Part shown: one piece after another, positions 21,213 to 32,204 of the stretch
Layout of the letters: each line of letters starts with the position of its first letter
Position numbering within the stretch: position 1 is the first letter of the stretch
Origin: an uncultured Alphaproteobacteria bacterium
GTDB lineage: Bacteria; Pseudomonadota; Alphaproteobacteria; Rhodobacterales; Rhodobacteraceae
Reading direction: 5' to 3'
NCBI GenBank assembly: GCA_913051655.1
Contig: CAJXHI010000014.1
Coordinates: 1 to 64,000 of the forward strand
Length of the DNA stretch: 64,000 nucleotides
Notes under the pieces: model-generated
The model's input: only the letters and a program-made list of their open reading frames with translations
Database searches by the model: none
Told to the model about the DNA's origin: nothing
Program-made: the position numbers and the translations under genes

Positions 21213-22472
21213 ATGCGTCGAGTGGTCGTAACAGGACTTGGCTTAGTAACGCCTTTGGCGAGCGGAGTAGAGGAAAGTTGGTCGCGTATCTTGAACGGAG
21301 AATCAGGGGCGTCCGAGATTACAAGATTTGATAATTCCCGTGTCACAACGAAATACGCTTGCGAGGTGCCAATTGGGGACGGCTCAAATGGTACATTTTG
21401 CCCAGACGATTGGATGGAAGCCAAAGAACGGCGCAAGGTCGATGATTTCATCCTATATGGTATTGCAGCGGCTGAACAGGCGGTCAAAGACGCAGACTGG
21501 ATGCCGCAAGATGAGCAAAGCCGCTTGCGCACCGGTGTAATGCTTGGATCAGGCATTGGTGGTTTGAATTCGATTGCTGAAACAGCGCTTCTTCTTCATC
21601 ACAAAGGCCCACGCCGTGTTTCTCCGTTTTTCATTCCAGGTGCTTTGATTAACCTCATTTCAGGGCAGGTGAGCATACGGTATGGCTTTAAGGGCCCGAA
21701 CCATGCTGTTGTAACAGCCTGTTCAACGGGTGCGCATGCCATCGGAGATGCCGCGCGTTTGATCATGACTGATGATGTGGATGTGATGGTCGCTGGCGGG
21801 GGTGAAGCTGCGATATCTGAAATTGGGATTGCTGGGTTCAATGCCTGCAAAGCTCTTTCTACCAAATGGACCAATGATCCCAAATCAGCTTCACGTCCCT
21901 ATGATATTGCCCGCGATGGTTTTGTCATGGGCGAAGGTGCCGGCGTCGTAATTTTAGAGGAATATGAGCACGCGAAAGCACGGGGAGCACAAATCTACGC
22001 TGAGGTGATCGGATATGGGCTTTCTGGCGATGCGCATCATATCACTGCGCCATCAGAGGATGGGGAAGGTGGTGAGCGTGCTATGCGGGCGGCTCTGAAA
22101 AAAGCGGGTCTGGAGGCCTCAGCAGTGGATTATATAAATGCGCATGGCACATCAACAATGGCCGATGTAATTGAACTAGCTGCTGTAGAGCGAATGATGG
22201 GTGATGCGAGGGGCAAAGTGACCATGTCTTCTACTAAATCGGCCACAGGACATTTGTTGGGCGCGGCTGGTGCGATTGAAGCGATATTTTCCATCCTTTC
22301 GATCCGTGACCAAGTCGCACCTCCGACAATTAATTTAGACAACCCAGCCGTTGAAACGCCCGTTGATTTGGCGCCCAACACAAAGCGAGAAAGAGAGATA
22401 AAAGTAGCTCTTTCCAATTCCTTTGGGTTTGGGGGTACAAATGCCTGCCTTGCGTTCGGAAAAATTGACTGA
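21213..22472 (+). CDS. fabF: 3-oxoacyl-ACP synthase II
   Basis: RRVVVTGLGLVTPLASG, VTACSTGAHAIGDA, NAHGTSTMADVIE, NSFGFGGTNACL. Confidence 0.97.
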   Translation: MRRVVVTGLGLVTPLASGVEESWSRILNGESGASEITRFDNSRVTTKYACEVPIGDGSNGTFCPDDWMEAKERRKVDDFILYGIAAAEQAVKDADWMPQDEQSRLRTGVMLGSGIGGLNSIAETALLLHHKGPRRVSPFFIPGALINLISGQVSIRYGFKGPNHAVVTACSTGAHAIGDAARLIMTDDVDVMVAGGGEAAISEIGIAGFNACKALSTKWTNDPKSASRPYDIARDGFVMGEGAGVVILEEYEHAKARGAQIYAEVIGYGLSGDAHHITAPSEDGEGGERAMRAALKKAGLEASAVDYINAHGTSTMADVIELAAVERMMGDARGKVTMSSTKSATGHLLGAAGAIEAIFSILSIRDQVAPPTINLDNPAVETPVDLAPNTKREREIKVALSNSFGFGGTNACLAFGKID

Positions 22473-23632
22473 TGTGGAAAAGCGTTGCGTCCAATGGATT
22501 TAACATATTGGTGCTTTTATCGCTTTTGATTGGGGCTTTGGCGGTCTGGGGCAAGCGGCAATACTATAATAAAGGCCCTTTATTAACCGCAATTTGTTTG
22601 CAGGTAGATCGTGGTACTACGATGCGCAGTCTTTCCCAGACGCTCTATGAAAAAGATGCAATTTCCTCTGCCGCGATCTTTCGAATGGGGGCTGAATACA
22701 CCGATAAAACCAGCGATTTAAAAGCTGGTAACTTCCTTTTGGATCAAGCCATTTCGATGGCTGATATCACAAAGATTATTACCAAAGGAGGGGCGAATAC
22801 GTGTGGCGTTGAGGTTATCTATCGCATTGGTATTTCATCAACGCAGGTACAGGTCCGTGAAATGGACCCAAGCACGGCGCGTTTTGAAGAAAAACTAACG
22901 TTTAATCTCGGTCAGAATGTTCCCGAAGATTTTGCTGAGGTCCTTCAAGCATTAGGTATTCGATACAGGCTCGCAATCGCAGAAGGGACTACGTCGTACA
23001 AAATTGTCGAAGCGCTGAACGCAATTGACGTGTTTAGTGGTGAAATCCTTGAGCTTCCCTTTGAGGGTACGCTTGCCCCAGACAGCTTTGAGATCCTTCA
23101 AGGTGACGATCGACAGGTGCTTTTAACAAAGATGAAAGCGGCGCAAGAAGCCATTCTGAGTGAGGCTTGGGATGAGCGCGCTGCAGATTTACCGCTCACC
23201 AAAAAAGAGGACGCACTAATACTTGCTTCACTAATTGAAAAAGAAACAGGGCAGGCTGATGAACGCGGATTAGTCGCAAGCGTCTTTATAAACCGACTAA
23301 AGCAAGGGATACCACTGCAAACAGATCCATCTGTGATTTACGGTCTAACGCTTGGCAAAAAGAGTTTAGGCCGTGGATTGCGCAGAAGCGAATTGGATAA
23401 AGATACCCCTTGGAACACCTATCTCAACAAAGGTCTTCCCAAGACACCCATAGCCAACCCAGGGCGTGAGAGTATACTGGCCGCTTTGTCCCCCACAAAA
23501 AGTGATTTTTTATTTTTTGTTGCAGATGGAACTGGCGGTCATGCGTTTGCTGTCACGTATTCAGAGCATTTGCGTAATGTTGCTGATTGGCGCAAGATTG
23601 AAGGTCAACGGAAAAACGAACAGATTGATTAA
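22472..23632 (+). CDS. mltG: Endolytic murein transglycosylase
   Basis: LASLIEKETGQADERGLVASVFINRLKQGIPLQTDPSVIYG; overlaps fabF stop. Confidence 0.95.
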   Translation: MWKSVASNGFNILVLLSLLIGALAVWGKRQYYNKGPLLTAICLQVDRGTTMRSLSQTLYEKDAISSAAIFRMGAEYTDKTSDLKAGNFLLDQAISMADITKIITKGGANTCGVEVIYRIGISSTQVQVREMDPSTARFEEKLTFNLGQNVPEDFAEVLQALGIRYRLAIAEGTTSYKIVEALNAIDVFSGEILELPFEGTLAPDSFEILQGDDRQVLLTKMKAAQEAILSEAWDERAADLPLTKKEDALILASLIEKETGQADERGLVASVFINRLKQGIPLQTDPSVIYGLTLGKKSLGRGLRRSELDKDTPWNTYLNKGLPKTPIANPGRESILAALSPTKSDFLFFVADGTGGHAFAVTYSEHLRNVADWRKIEGQRKNEQID

Positions 23633-24167
23633 TATTGCACTTAAAGATTTACCTTGGAAAATATAAATATTTTCGACACAGCGTCACAAGTAGTGTAGTC
23701 TAGTGCTCTACAAAGTTTAAATTCATCCCCACATTTGTATTTGATTTTTTCAGTCTCAGTTAACATTTGAACAAAAATTTTTGGAGATACATTGTGGTCC
23801 AAATATTGAATTCGCTTGCAAACTGGTTTTGCAAAAATTGTTACAGCGAAATTTGATCTTTTTATAAGTACAAATGTGTGCTTTTGGAGCGATCTCCGGC
23901 CAGTTCAAGAAAGCTTGAGTGGTTGTTGATTTCGCTTATTGTGATGGACGACCCGCATGAATAGTTCTAAAATATTATCAAAAGTCTTGCTTCGGTCATG
24001 TTTTTGGCCGTGGCAAATAGGCAAGATTTTTGAAAAACCAATACTTACGATGTCTCAAAAATATCATGCACCCTATATTGAACGTCTTTTAATGCTAATT
24101 GACATTTAGATAAAAAGCGATTTTATCAAAATTTTCTTGAAATGTTCTATTTTTTTCCCCATAAAGA

Positions 24168-24182
24168 GAACAAGAGTAGAAC
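24168..24182 (+). promoter_or_regulatory. Alphaproteobacterial-type LexA (SOS) box upstream of recA
   Basis: GAAC-AAGAGTA-GAAC, i.e. GAAC-N7-GAAC (reverse complement of GTTC-N7-GTTC), 55 bp before the recA ATG. Confidence 0.88.
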
Positions 24183-24237
24183 AAAGCAGTCATTGTTTAA
24201 GTTGCACGGCTATGAAATAAGAAAGGCAAAACAGGAT

Positions 24238-25311
24238 ATGGCAGACCTTCTCAAGATGGATACAAAACGCAATGGTGATAAGCAAAAAGCGCTAGATAGC
24301 GCTTTAGCTCAGATAGAACGGCAATTTGGTAAAGGTTCAATTATGAAACTGGGTGGCGAAAATGCCATTCAGGAAATTGAAGCTACTCCGACCGGGTCCC
24401 TTGGGCTTGATATTGCTCTGGGCATAGGAGGATTACCCAAAGGACGCATTGTTGAAATTTTTGGTCCTGAAAGTTCAGGCAAAACTACATTGACCCTTCA
24501 CTGCGTTGCAGAAGAGCAAAAAAAAGGTGGTGTCTGCGCATTTGTGGATGCGGAACACGCGCTTGATCCGCAATACGCCAAAAAGTTGGGAATTGATCTG
24601 GATGAGCTTTTGATAAGCCAGCCTGACACAGGCGAACAGGCGCTTGAAATAACCGATACTCTGGTTCGCTCTGGCGCTGTGAACATGATTATAGTCGATT
24701 CTGTTGCCGCTTTGACCCCCAAATCTGAACTTGAAGGTGATATGGGAGACAGCAATGTTGGTGTTCAGGCTAGATTGATGAGCCAAGCGATGCGTAAACT
24801 CACAGGCTCCATCAGCCGCAGCAATTGCATGGTTATTTTCATAAATCAGATTCGGATGAAAATCGGGGTTATGTTTGGCAGTCCCGAAACCACGACAGGA
24901 GGTAATGCACTCAAGTTTTATTCATCCGTGCGTTTGGATATTCGCCGCATTGGAGCAATTAAGGACCGTGACGAAGTGATTGGAAACGCCACACGAGTGA
25001 AAGTTGTTAAAAACAAAGTTGCGCCTCCTTTTAAGCAAGTTGAGTTTGACATAATTTATGGCGAAGGTATTTCCAAAACCGGTGAGCTCTTGGATCTGGG
25101 GAATAAAGTTGGGATCGTTGAAAAATCAGGTGCATGGTACAGCTACGGCGATGAACGCATTGGGCAAGGGCGTGAAAACGCAAAGTCGTTTTTGAAAGAA
25201 AATGAGGCGATAGCGCTAGAAATAGAAGACAAGATTCGGGCTGCGCATGGATTGGATTTTGATCTTGCTTGTGTAGCTGCGCAAGGAGGCCATGACGTCC
25301 TTGAGGCTTAA
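24238..25311 (+). CDS. recA: Recombinase RecA
   Basis: [56 protein letters not shown] start chosen because the SOS box lies inside the longer ORF. Confidence 0.98.
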   Translation: MADLLKMDTKRNGDKQKALDSALAQIERQFGKGSIMKLGGENAIQEIEATPTGSLGLDIALGIGGLPKGRIVEIFGPESSGKTTLTLHCVAEEQKKGGVCAFVDAEHALDPQYAKKLGIDLDELLISQPDTGEQALEITDTLVRSGAVNMIIVDSVAALTPKSELEGDMGDSNVGVQARLMSQAMRKLTGSISRSNCMVIFINQIRMKIGVMFGSPETTTGGNALKFYSSVRLDIRRIGAIKDRDEVIGNATRVKVVKNKVAPPFKQVEFDIIYGEGISKTGELLDLGNKVGIVEKSGAWYSYGDERIGQGRENAKSFLKENEAIALEIEDKIRAAHGLDFDLACVAAQGGHDVLEA

Positions 25312-25332
25312 GGCCATTTTCGAATAAACAGT

Positions 25333-25371
25333 AAGGGGTCGTCTGAGAAGGCGGCCCTTTTAGTTTTATTT
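25333..25371 (+). terminator. Probable intrinsic terminator after recA
   Basis: AAGGGGTCGTC-tgagaa-GGCGGCCCTTTT stem with one bulge, then TAGTTTTATTT. Confidence 0.7.
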
Positions 25372-25470
25372 ACAGCCTTACAAGACTTTGGGAGGTGAAA
25401 CAGTGGACATAACCGCAAGGGGAGGCTACACGTCACCCAATTCACATTTATGATATGAGAAGACCGTAAA

Positions 25471-28140
25471 ATGCCATCGTTGAACGATATCCGATCCAAA
25501 TTTCTGAACTACTTTGGTAAGAATGATCATGAGATCGTCGCAGCTAGTCCTCTGGTTCCGAGAAATGATCCAACATTGATGTTTGTCAATTCTGGAATGG
25601 TACAATTTAAGAATCTTTTCACTGGGGTAGAAACACGCAATTATCAATGTGCCACGACCTCACAAAAATGCGTTCGTGCTGGTGGTAAACACAATGACCT
25701 CGACAATGTTGGCTACACTGCGCGCCATCACACGTTTTTTGAAATGCTTGGGAATTTCAGCTTTGGAGATTATTTCAAAACAGACGCTATTCACTTTGCC
25801 TGGGAATTGCTGACCAAAGAATTTGGCCTGAACAAAAATCGGCTTCTTGTCACCGTGTATCACACAGATGATGAGGCGGCGAAGATTTGGAAAAAAGTAG
25901 CAGGTCTTAGCGATGATAAAATTATCCGTATCGCAACGAATGATAACTTCTGGATGATGGGAGCAACGGGTCCATGTGGACCGTGTACGGAAATTTTTTA
26001 CGATCATGGGGATCACATCTGGGGTGGACCTCCCGGAAGTGCAGAAGAAGATGGGGACAGGTTCATCGAAATTTGGAACCTCGTTTTTATGCAGAACCAG
26101 CAATTTGAAGATGGCAGTATGACCGATTTGGAAAGACAGTCGATTGATACGGGCATGGGGCTTGAGCGGATCGGTGCGCTTTTGCAAGGCAAACACGACA
26201 ACTATGAAACTGATTTGATGCGTTCTCTGATAGAGGCGAGTGCGGATTTGTCTGATGGGGCGCCTGATGGTCCGAGCAAATTGCACCACCGCGTGATTGC
26301 TGATCATTTGCGCTCTACGTCGTTTTTGATCGCCGATGGGGTTATGCCGTCAAATGACGGACGCGGTTATGTTTTGAGGCGCATCATGCGTCGTTCAATG
26401 AGACATGCGCATTTATTGGGGGTTAAGGATCCGCTGATGCATCGCCTCGTTCCTGCATTGGTCGGCAAAATGGGTGCTGCTTACCCAGAATTGTCTCAGG
26501 CGCAGGCTCTGATTGAGGAAACACTGCGCCTTGAAGAAACTCGTTTCAAACAAACGCTTGATCGTGGCCTGAAACTATTGGACGACGAATTGCTCAATGT
26601 CGATGAAGGGGGAGAGTTGGATGGGGAAACCGCATTTAAGTTGTACGATACCTATGGATTTCCGCTTGACCTGACTCAGGATGTACTCCGCGAAAGGAGT
26701 CGGACGGTCGATATTGTGGGCTTTGATTCTGCAATGACGGCGCAAAAAGCCAAAGCGCGCTCTGCATGGAGCGGTAGCGGTGAAGCGGCGGATGCCGCGA
26801 TTTGGTTTGATATGACAGACAAACATGGCAAGACGGAGTTTTTGGGATATGAAACGGAATGTGCAGAGGCAAAGTGCCTTGCCCTCGTGCAAGACGGTTC
26901 TGAAATTCCTTCTGCCTCAAAAGGAGATTGTGTGCAGATTGTGTTGAACCAGACACCTTTTTACGCGGAAAGTGGTGGTCAGGTCGGGGATAGCGGCACC
27001 CTTCAGGGAGAAGGCCTAGCAGCAAATGTGACAGATACAAAAAAGTTGTCTGGAGTTTTTGTCCATACGGCAGAAATCACTGAGGGCGCACTAGGCACGG
27101 GTGACAGCGTGTTGTTAAGTGTCGATCACACCCGACGTTCCAAAATACGCGCGAACCACTCCGCAACGCATCTTTTGCATGAGGCACTTCGGGGCGCCTT
27201 AGGCGAACATGTCTCGCAAAGGGGCTCTTTGAATGATGAGGATCGTTTGCGTTTTGATTTCAGCCACTCCAAAGCACTTAGCGCCGCAGAGCTTAAAACT
27301 GTTGAGGCGGAGGTAAACGCATTTATCCGACAAAATACGCCTGTCGCAACGCGAATTATGACCCCTAATGATGCACGTGAGATTGGCGCCCAGGCGCTTT
27401 TCGGGGAAAAATATGGCGAAGAGGTACGAGTAGTGTCTATGGGCCGTATGCACGGATCAGGAAAGGGCTGGAGTGGAGATCTATATTCCCTTGAACTCTG
27501 CGGCGGGACGCATGTGCGCCAAACGGGCGACATAGGAATATTCATCACCATCAGCGAAAGCGCGAGCAGTGCAGGTGTGCGCCGGATCGAAGCTTTAACG
27601 GGCGATGCGGCCTTTGCCCATCTATCTGGTCAGTCGTCAGCATTGGCCGAAGTGGCTCTCGAGCTTAAAAGCCAACCAAATGATGTGCCAGAGCGTGTGA
27701 AAAATCTCTTGGAAGAGCGTAAATCGCTTAGTGGTGAAGTGGCGCAATTGCGCCGGCAATTGGCCTTGGCAGGCGGTTACGGTCGTGTAGGCGGCTCGGA
27801 GGCGCGCAAAATCGGAAATACTTCGTTTGTAGCGCAGCTTTTAAAAGGCGTATCTGGCAAAGAACTCCCTTCACTCATCGATGAATATAAATCTCAACTG
27901 GGTAGTGGTGCGGTTTTGCTTTTGGCCGAAGCAAATGGAAAGGTTGCCATTTGTGCAGGCGTGACAGATGATTTGATAGACATCCTGTCTGCTGTGGACT
28001 TGGTACAAGCGGCTGTACCTCTCTTAGGGGGGGAAGGGGGAGGAGGGCGTCCGGATATGGCACGCGGAGGCGGCAGCGATTTAACGCGCGCCGATGACGC
28101 TATAAAGGCCGCCGAAGCTATCATAGAAGGAGTACAATAA
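25471..28140 (+). CDS. alaS: Alanyl-tRNA synthetase
   Basis: [68 protein letters not shown]. Confidence 0.98.
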   Translation: MPSLNDIRSKFLNYFGKNDHEIVAASPLVPRNDPTLMFVNSGMVQFKNLFTGVETRNYQCATTSQKCVRAGGKHNDLDNVGYTARHHTFFEMLGNFSFGDYFKTDAIHFAWELLTKEFGLNKNRLLVTVYHTDDEAAKIWKKVAGLSDDKIIRIATNDNFWMMGATGPCGPCTEIFYDHGDHIWGGPPGSAEEDGDRFIEIWNLVFMQNQQFEDGSMTDLERQSIDTGMGLERIGALLQGKHDNYETDLMRSLIEASADLSDGAPDGPSKLHHRVIADHLRSTSFLIADGVMPSNDGRGYVLRRIMRRSMRHAHLLGVKDPLMHRLVPALVGKMGAAYPELSQAQALIEETLRLEETRFKQTLDRGLKLLDDELLNVDEGGELDGETAFKLYDTYGFPLDLTQDVLRERSRTVDIVGFDSAMTAQKAKARSAWSGSGEAADAAIWFDMTDKHGKTEFLGYETECAEAKCLALVQDGSEIPSASKGDCVQIVLNQTPFYAESGGQVGDSGTLQGEGLAANVTDTKKLSGVFVHTAEITEGALGTGDSVLLSVDHTRRSKIRANHSATHLLHEALRGALGEHVSQRGSLNDEDRLRFDFSHSKALSAAELKTVEAEVNAFIRQNTPVATRIMTPNDAREIGAQALFGEKYGEEVRVVSMGRMHGSGKGWSGDLYSLELCGGTHVRQTGDIGIFITISESASSAGVRRIEALTGDAAFAHLSGQSSALAEVALELKSQPNDVPERVKNLLEERKSLSGEVAQLRRQLALAGGYGRVGGSEARKIGNTSFVAQLLKGVSGKELPSLIDEYKSQLGSGAVLLLAEANGKVAICAGVTDDLIDILSAVDLVQAAVPLLGGEGGGGRPDMARGGGSDLTRADDAIKAAEAIIEGVQ

Positions 28141-28427
28141 TGTCAGCACTTTGGATTGGGCATATCATCGTAAATGACGCAGAATCATACGGCAAATATG
28201 CAAAATTGGCAGGCCCGGCGATTGCCAACCATGGTGGGCACTTTATTGCCCGTGCCGGGCGCTATGTTCAACTGGAGGGCAAGGATCGACCACGTAATGT
28301 TGTGGCAAAGTTTCCAAGCCTTGAAGCGGCAGAGGCCTGTTATCATTCACCCGAATATCAAGCAGCGCTTGAGCATGCTCGCGGTGCAGCAGAGCGCGAT
28401 TTGGTTATCGTTGAAATTTCGGAATAA
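28140..28427 (+). CDS. DUF1330 domain-containing protein
   Basis: 95 aa; YAKLAGPAIANHGGHFIARAG..VVAKFPSLEAAEACYHSPEYQAALEHARGAAERDLVIVE; overlaps alaS stop (TAATG). Confidence 0.9.
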   Translation: MSALWIGHIIVNDAESYGKYAKLAGPAIANHGGHFIARAGRYVQLEGKDRPRNVVAKFPSLEAAEACYHSPEYQAALEHARGAAERDLVIVEISE

Positions 28428-28448
28428 ACACTCGGCAGTAACAGTATT

Positions 28449-30269
28449 TCAGCTAGCTTTGTTCATGCGCTTTCTCTCATGCGTATCAAGGTAACGCTTG
28501 CGTAGGCGAATGGATTGCGGGGTAACTTCAACGAGCTCATCGTCGTTAATATAGGCAATAGCTTCTTCAAGTGAAAACTTTGTGTGGGGGGTCAGGCGGA
28601 CGGCTTCATCTGTACCTGAGGCGCGTACATTGGTAAGCTTTTTGCCTTTAAGCGGGTTCACCTCAAGGTCATTTTCGCGACTGTGTTCGCCAATAATCAT
28701 TCCCCGATAAACCTGTATTTGAGATCCGATAAACATCCGTCCGCGATCCTCTAGGTTCCAAAGTGCATAGGCTACTGACACCCCGTCTTCCATCGAGATC
28801 AATACGCCCGCGCGCCTTCCTGCAATAGTGCCTTTAAATGGCGCCCACGTATTGAACACGCGGTTCAAAACACCTGTACCGCGCGTATCTGTCATAAACT
28901 CTCCGTGATATCCGATCAATCCACGGGATGGCACATGCGCGATGATGCGTGTTTTTCCTGCACCTGCAGAGCGCATGTCGATCAATACGCCCTTTCGCGA
29001 GCCGGTGAGCTTGTCGATCACTGCACCAGTATAATCATCATCCACATCAATGGTAACTTCTTCAATCGGTTCTAGACGTGGGTGATTTTCATCTTCGCGA
29101 AATAAAACTTGGGGGCGCGAGATAGAAAGCTCAAAGCCTTCACGGCGCATACTTTCGATCAATACGCCCATTTGCAATTCGCCGCGCCCGGCGACCTCAA
29201 ACGCTTCTCCACCGGCAGTATCTGTAACGCGAATTGCGACGTTGCTTTCTGCCTCTTTCATAAGCCGGTCACGGATGATACGGCTTTGGATCTTTTTACC
29301 CTCACGTCCTGCAAGAGGACCATCGTTGATTCCGAAGGTTACAGTGATTGTTGGAGGATCGATAGGTTGCGACTCAATTGCGGTATCAACGGCCAACGCA
29401 CAAAGCGTATCTGACACTGTCGCTTTGCTCATGCCAGCAATTGAAACGATGTCGCCTGCAATTGCCTCGTCAATATCAGCTTGTGCTAGACCGCGAAATG
29501 CTTGAATCCGTGTAACACGGAATTGTTCAAATTTCTGACCTGTACGGGAGAGAGACTGTAATGTTGCGCCAACCTTCAGCCGCCCGCTTTCAACGCGGCC
29601 AGTTAGGATACGCCCAACAAAAGGGTCTGTGCCAAGTGTTGTAGCGAGCATGCGAAAATCGTCGTTTTGTTGCACAATTTGTTTCGGTGCCGGAACATGG
29701 TTGACGACAAGATCAAATAGGGCAGCAAGGTCTCGCCGGTGACCGTTTAATTCTGCGTCTGCCCAACCAGAGCGACCAGAAGCATAAAGATGAGGAAAAT
29801 CAAGCTGATCTTCGTTGGCATCCAGTGCCGCAAAGAGATCAAAACATTCATCTAGCGCCCAGTCAGGCTCAGCTTCAGGTTTGTCCACTTTGTTCAAGAC
29901 CACGATAGGGCGCAAACCAAGGGCGAGCGCTTTGGATGTCACAAATTTTGTTTGTGGCATGGGGCCTTCTGCTGCATCTACCAGAAGCACAACGCCATCT
30001 ACCATGCTCAAAATCCGCTCGACCTCACCACCGAAATCCGCATGACCAGGGGTGTCAACGATATTGATGCGCGTGTCTTTCCACACGACTGAAGTCGCCT
30101 TGGCAAGAATGGTGATACCGCGCTCTCGTTCGAGATCATTGCTGTCCATGGCCCGTTCTTCCACCGCCTCATTTGCGCGAAACGCGCCAGACTGCTTTAA
30201 CAGCTCATCGACGAGCGTAGTTTTTCCATGGTCGACATGGGCGATGATTGCGATGTTGCGCAAATCCAT
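28449..30269 (-). CDS. typA: Ribosome-associated GTPase TypA/BipA
   Basis: [49 protein letters not shown]; start could also be 30287. Confidence 0.96.
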   Translation of the reverse strand: MDLRNIAIIAHVDHGKTTLVDELLKQSGAFRANEAVEERAMDSNDLERERGITILAKATSVVWKDTRINIVDTPGHADFGGEVERILSMVDGVVLLVDAAEGPMPQTKFVTSKALALGLRPIVVLNKVDKPEAEPDWALDECFDLFAALDANEDQLDFPHLYASGRSGWADAELNGHRRDLAALFDLVVNHVPAPKQIVQQNDDFRMLATTLGTDPFVGRILTGRVESGRLKVGATLQSLSRTGQKFEQFRVTRIQAFRGLAQADIDEAIAGDIVSIAGMSKATVSDTLCALAVDTAIESQPIDPPTITVTFGINDGPLAGREGKKIQSRIIRDRLMKEAESNVAIRVTDTAGGEAFEVAGRGELQMGVLIESMRREGFELSISRPQVLFREDENHPRLEPIEEVTIDVDDDYTGAVIDKLTGSRKGVLIDMRSAGAGKTRIIAHVPSRGLIGYHGEFMTDTRGTGVLNRVFNTWAPFKGTIAGRRAGVLISMEDGVSVAYALWNLEDRGRMFIGSQIQVYRGMIIGEHSRENDLEVNPLKGKKLTNVRASGTDEAVRLTPHTKFSLEEAIAYINDDELVEVTPQSIRLRKRYLDTHERKRMNKAS

Positions 30270-30378
30270 TGAAATCGTCCTATTCAAAAGAAGTTGAACG
30301 ATGCCCTACAGCCTCTGTTTAGAAATGACCAGAGAGCAAAGAACTTTTTTCATAGCTCTATTATCTGCGGGGCAAAAC

Positions 30379-31917
30379 TTAGGTATTAAGGTGGATCTTA
30401 AATGCATCCCGAATAGCCCGATCTACATCCGGCGCAAAGCGCGCAGAGGAAGGCTGAGATAAAATAGCATCTTTACGGGCGATCGCCTTTTGAATTAAAT
30501 CCGGCCTTCCCAGTTCATCCCATTCTTTAGGTGAAGTTCTGTCGCTGAGCTCGGGATAGACATATTCCGTTTGCATGAGGGAAAGTGTTTGATTTGACCC
30601 GAGAAAATGGCCAGGTCCACCCATGCATGTTTGCCGGATTACTTCAGTGCTCACGGTGTCCTCCGTGACTTCGATGCCGCGCACGCAGCGCATTGCTTGT
30701 CCCAATAGATCATCTCCAAGCACTAGTGATTCGAGACAAAATCCGAGAAGTGAAGCATGCATGCCTGCCGCCTCATAGACCATGTTCAGCCCAGACAATC
30801 CTGCCATAACATTTGATGTCGCCTGCTCCCAACCAGCCTGCATATCTGGAATCTTTGCATCCGCGATGCCAGCCGCCGCACCGCCGGGAAAGTTGTAGAA
30901 ATGGTGCATCTGCGCACAGCCTGCCGTCAAAAGTGCCTGTTCGCCGCTTCCACCAGACATCGCCCCTGTGCGCAAGTCTGATACAAAAGGCCATGTCCCA
31001 AAAATGGCAGGGTGGCCTGGTTTTATGGATTGGACATAAAAAAGCCCGGCAAGGCATTCAGCCACTGCCTGTACAATTGCACCGGCAATAGGGGCAGGGG
31101 CCGTAGCACCGGCCTGCCCTGCGCTCAAGAGTAGTACGGGCATGCCCTGATGAATGCATTCCTCCATTATGAGGCAGCTTTCCGTTGCAAATTTCATCGG
31201 TGGAACAACAAAACAGTTGGAATTGGACACAAACGGGCGTGCGCGCCATTTGTCTTCTCCGCCGGCAATCATGTGAAGCATTTTAAAGGCATCACGTGCA
31301 AAGTCCACTTCGGTAAAGGAAGTTCCCACATGTTTGGTAGTGCCAGCGCAACAGGCATAAACCGTGTTCAGGTCCATCTCTCGGTTGTCTAAGATATCGC
31401 GACATACCATGGGTCGCTGCAAAAAATGGATATTATTAAGCTTATCAGTCAGCCGCGCGGCATCAAAAAGGTCCTGCAAAGTGCTGTCGCGGTAATTTCG
31501 CCCTTCGACATCGACGATATGGACAGCCGCACCTGCCGTGCCAAAATGCACATTGCTTCCGCTGAGCTCCAAATCGTTTTTCCCATTCCGACTGGAAAGC
31601 CTGATGGAACGATTGGCAGAGGCGATTGTGTCCTCAATCAAACCCCGGGGAAATCGTAGGCGTCCATCGTCACCGAGAATAGCGCCCGCTTTGGTCATAT
31701 AGTCAATTCCACTTTGGGGCGTATCTGCCAGACCGATGGTTTCCAGTACTTCTAGAACGGCCTCGTGAATTCGTTTAATTCCTTCATGGCTTAACGGTTG
31801 GTATCTCCCACCGGGGAGGCCTGCGCGAATCGGGCGCAGGTGTTCGGCAAGTGGCGCGGCGCGAGCGGTACGACGGGCTGTACGTCCACCGGCGCGGCGA
31901 GAAGGTTGTGCTGGCAT
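30379..31917 (-). CDS. Trimethylamine methyltransferase (MttB) family protein, non-pyrrolysine type
   Basis: VHFGTAGAAVHIVDVEGRNYRDSTLQDLFDAARL; 512 aa with no in-frame amber codon. Confidence 0.88.
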   Translation of the reverse strand: MPAQPSRRAGGRTARRTARAAPLAEHLRPIRAGLPGGRYQPLSHEGIKRIHEAVLEVLETIGLADTPQSGIDYMTKAGAILGDDGRLRFPRGLIEDTIASANRSIRLSSRNGKNDLELSGSNVHFGTAGAAVHIVDVEGRNYRDSTLQDLFDAARLTDKLNNIHFLQRPMVCRDILDNREMDLNTVYACCAGTTKHVGTSFTEVDFARDAFKMLHMIAGGEDKWRARPFVSNSNCFVVPPMKFATESCLIMEECIHQGMPVLLLSAGQAGATAPAPIAGAIVQAVAECLAGLFYVQSIKPGHPAIFGTWPFVSDLRTGAMSGGSGEQALLTAGCAQMHHFYNFPGGAAAGIADAKIPDMQAGWEQATSNVMAGLSGLNMVYEAAGMHASLLGFCLESLVLGDDLLGQAMRCVRGIEVTEDTVSTEVIRQTCMGGPGHFLGSNQTLSLMQTEYVYPELSDRTSPKEWDELGRPDLIQKAIARKDAILSQPSSARFAPDVDRAIRDAFKIHLNT

Positions 31918-32154
31918 TGATAACTCCGGGAAAAGGGCAAATAAAAAGGTGTCTGATGCTCATGCTCTTTTAGCAGGTGCGCCGCGCGCTGCCCGACCAC
32001 GTACTGCCCCAATGGTAAGCACTACGATTTGAATAATCACCGCCTCTTGCTGCATTTAAAAACCCTTTAGCCTTGCAACCAAATACGATTCTGGAGGAAG
32101 TGCATCTATCCAAAACGCGACTTCAGGTCGCTATTAGACTATTAGTAAAGCAAT

Positions 32155-32180
32155 AAAAAACGCCGCCCTCGGAGGCGACG
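32155..32180 (-). terminator. Intrinsic terminator after mmsA
   Basis: Minus strand CGTCGCC-TCCGAG-GGCGGCG followed by TTTTTT. Confidence 0.85.
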
Positions 32181-32204
32181 CAATTTTCCGAAGTTACTTA
32201 AATA

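Noticed and set aside
25660-26307. 215-aa minus-strand ORF opposite alaS
   Set aside because: Overlaps conserved alaS coding sequence; no independent start or motif support.
32041-32154. SAM-II/SAM-V-like riboswitch in the MttB leader (GCAAGGCTAAAGGG looked suggestive)
   Set aside because: The required stem and pseudoknot could not be drawn convincingly by hand; only the hairpin and short ORF are reported. A covariance-model search would decide.
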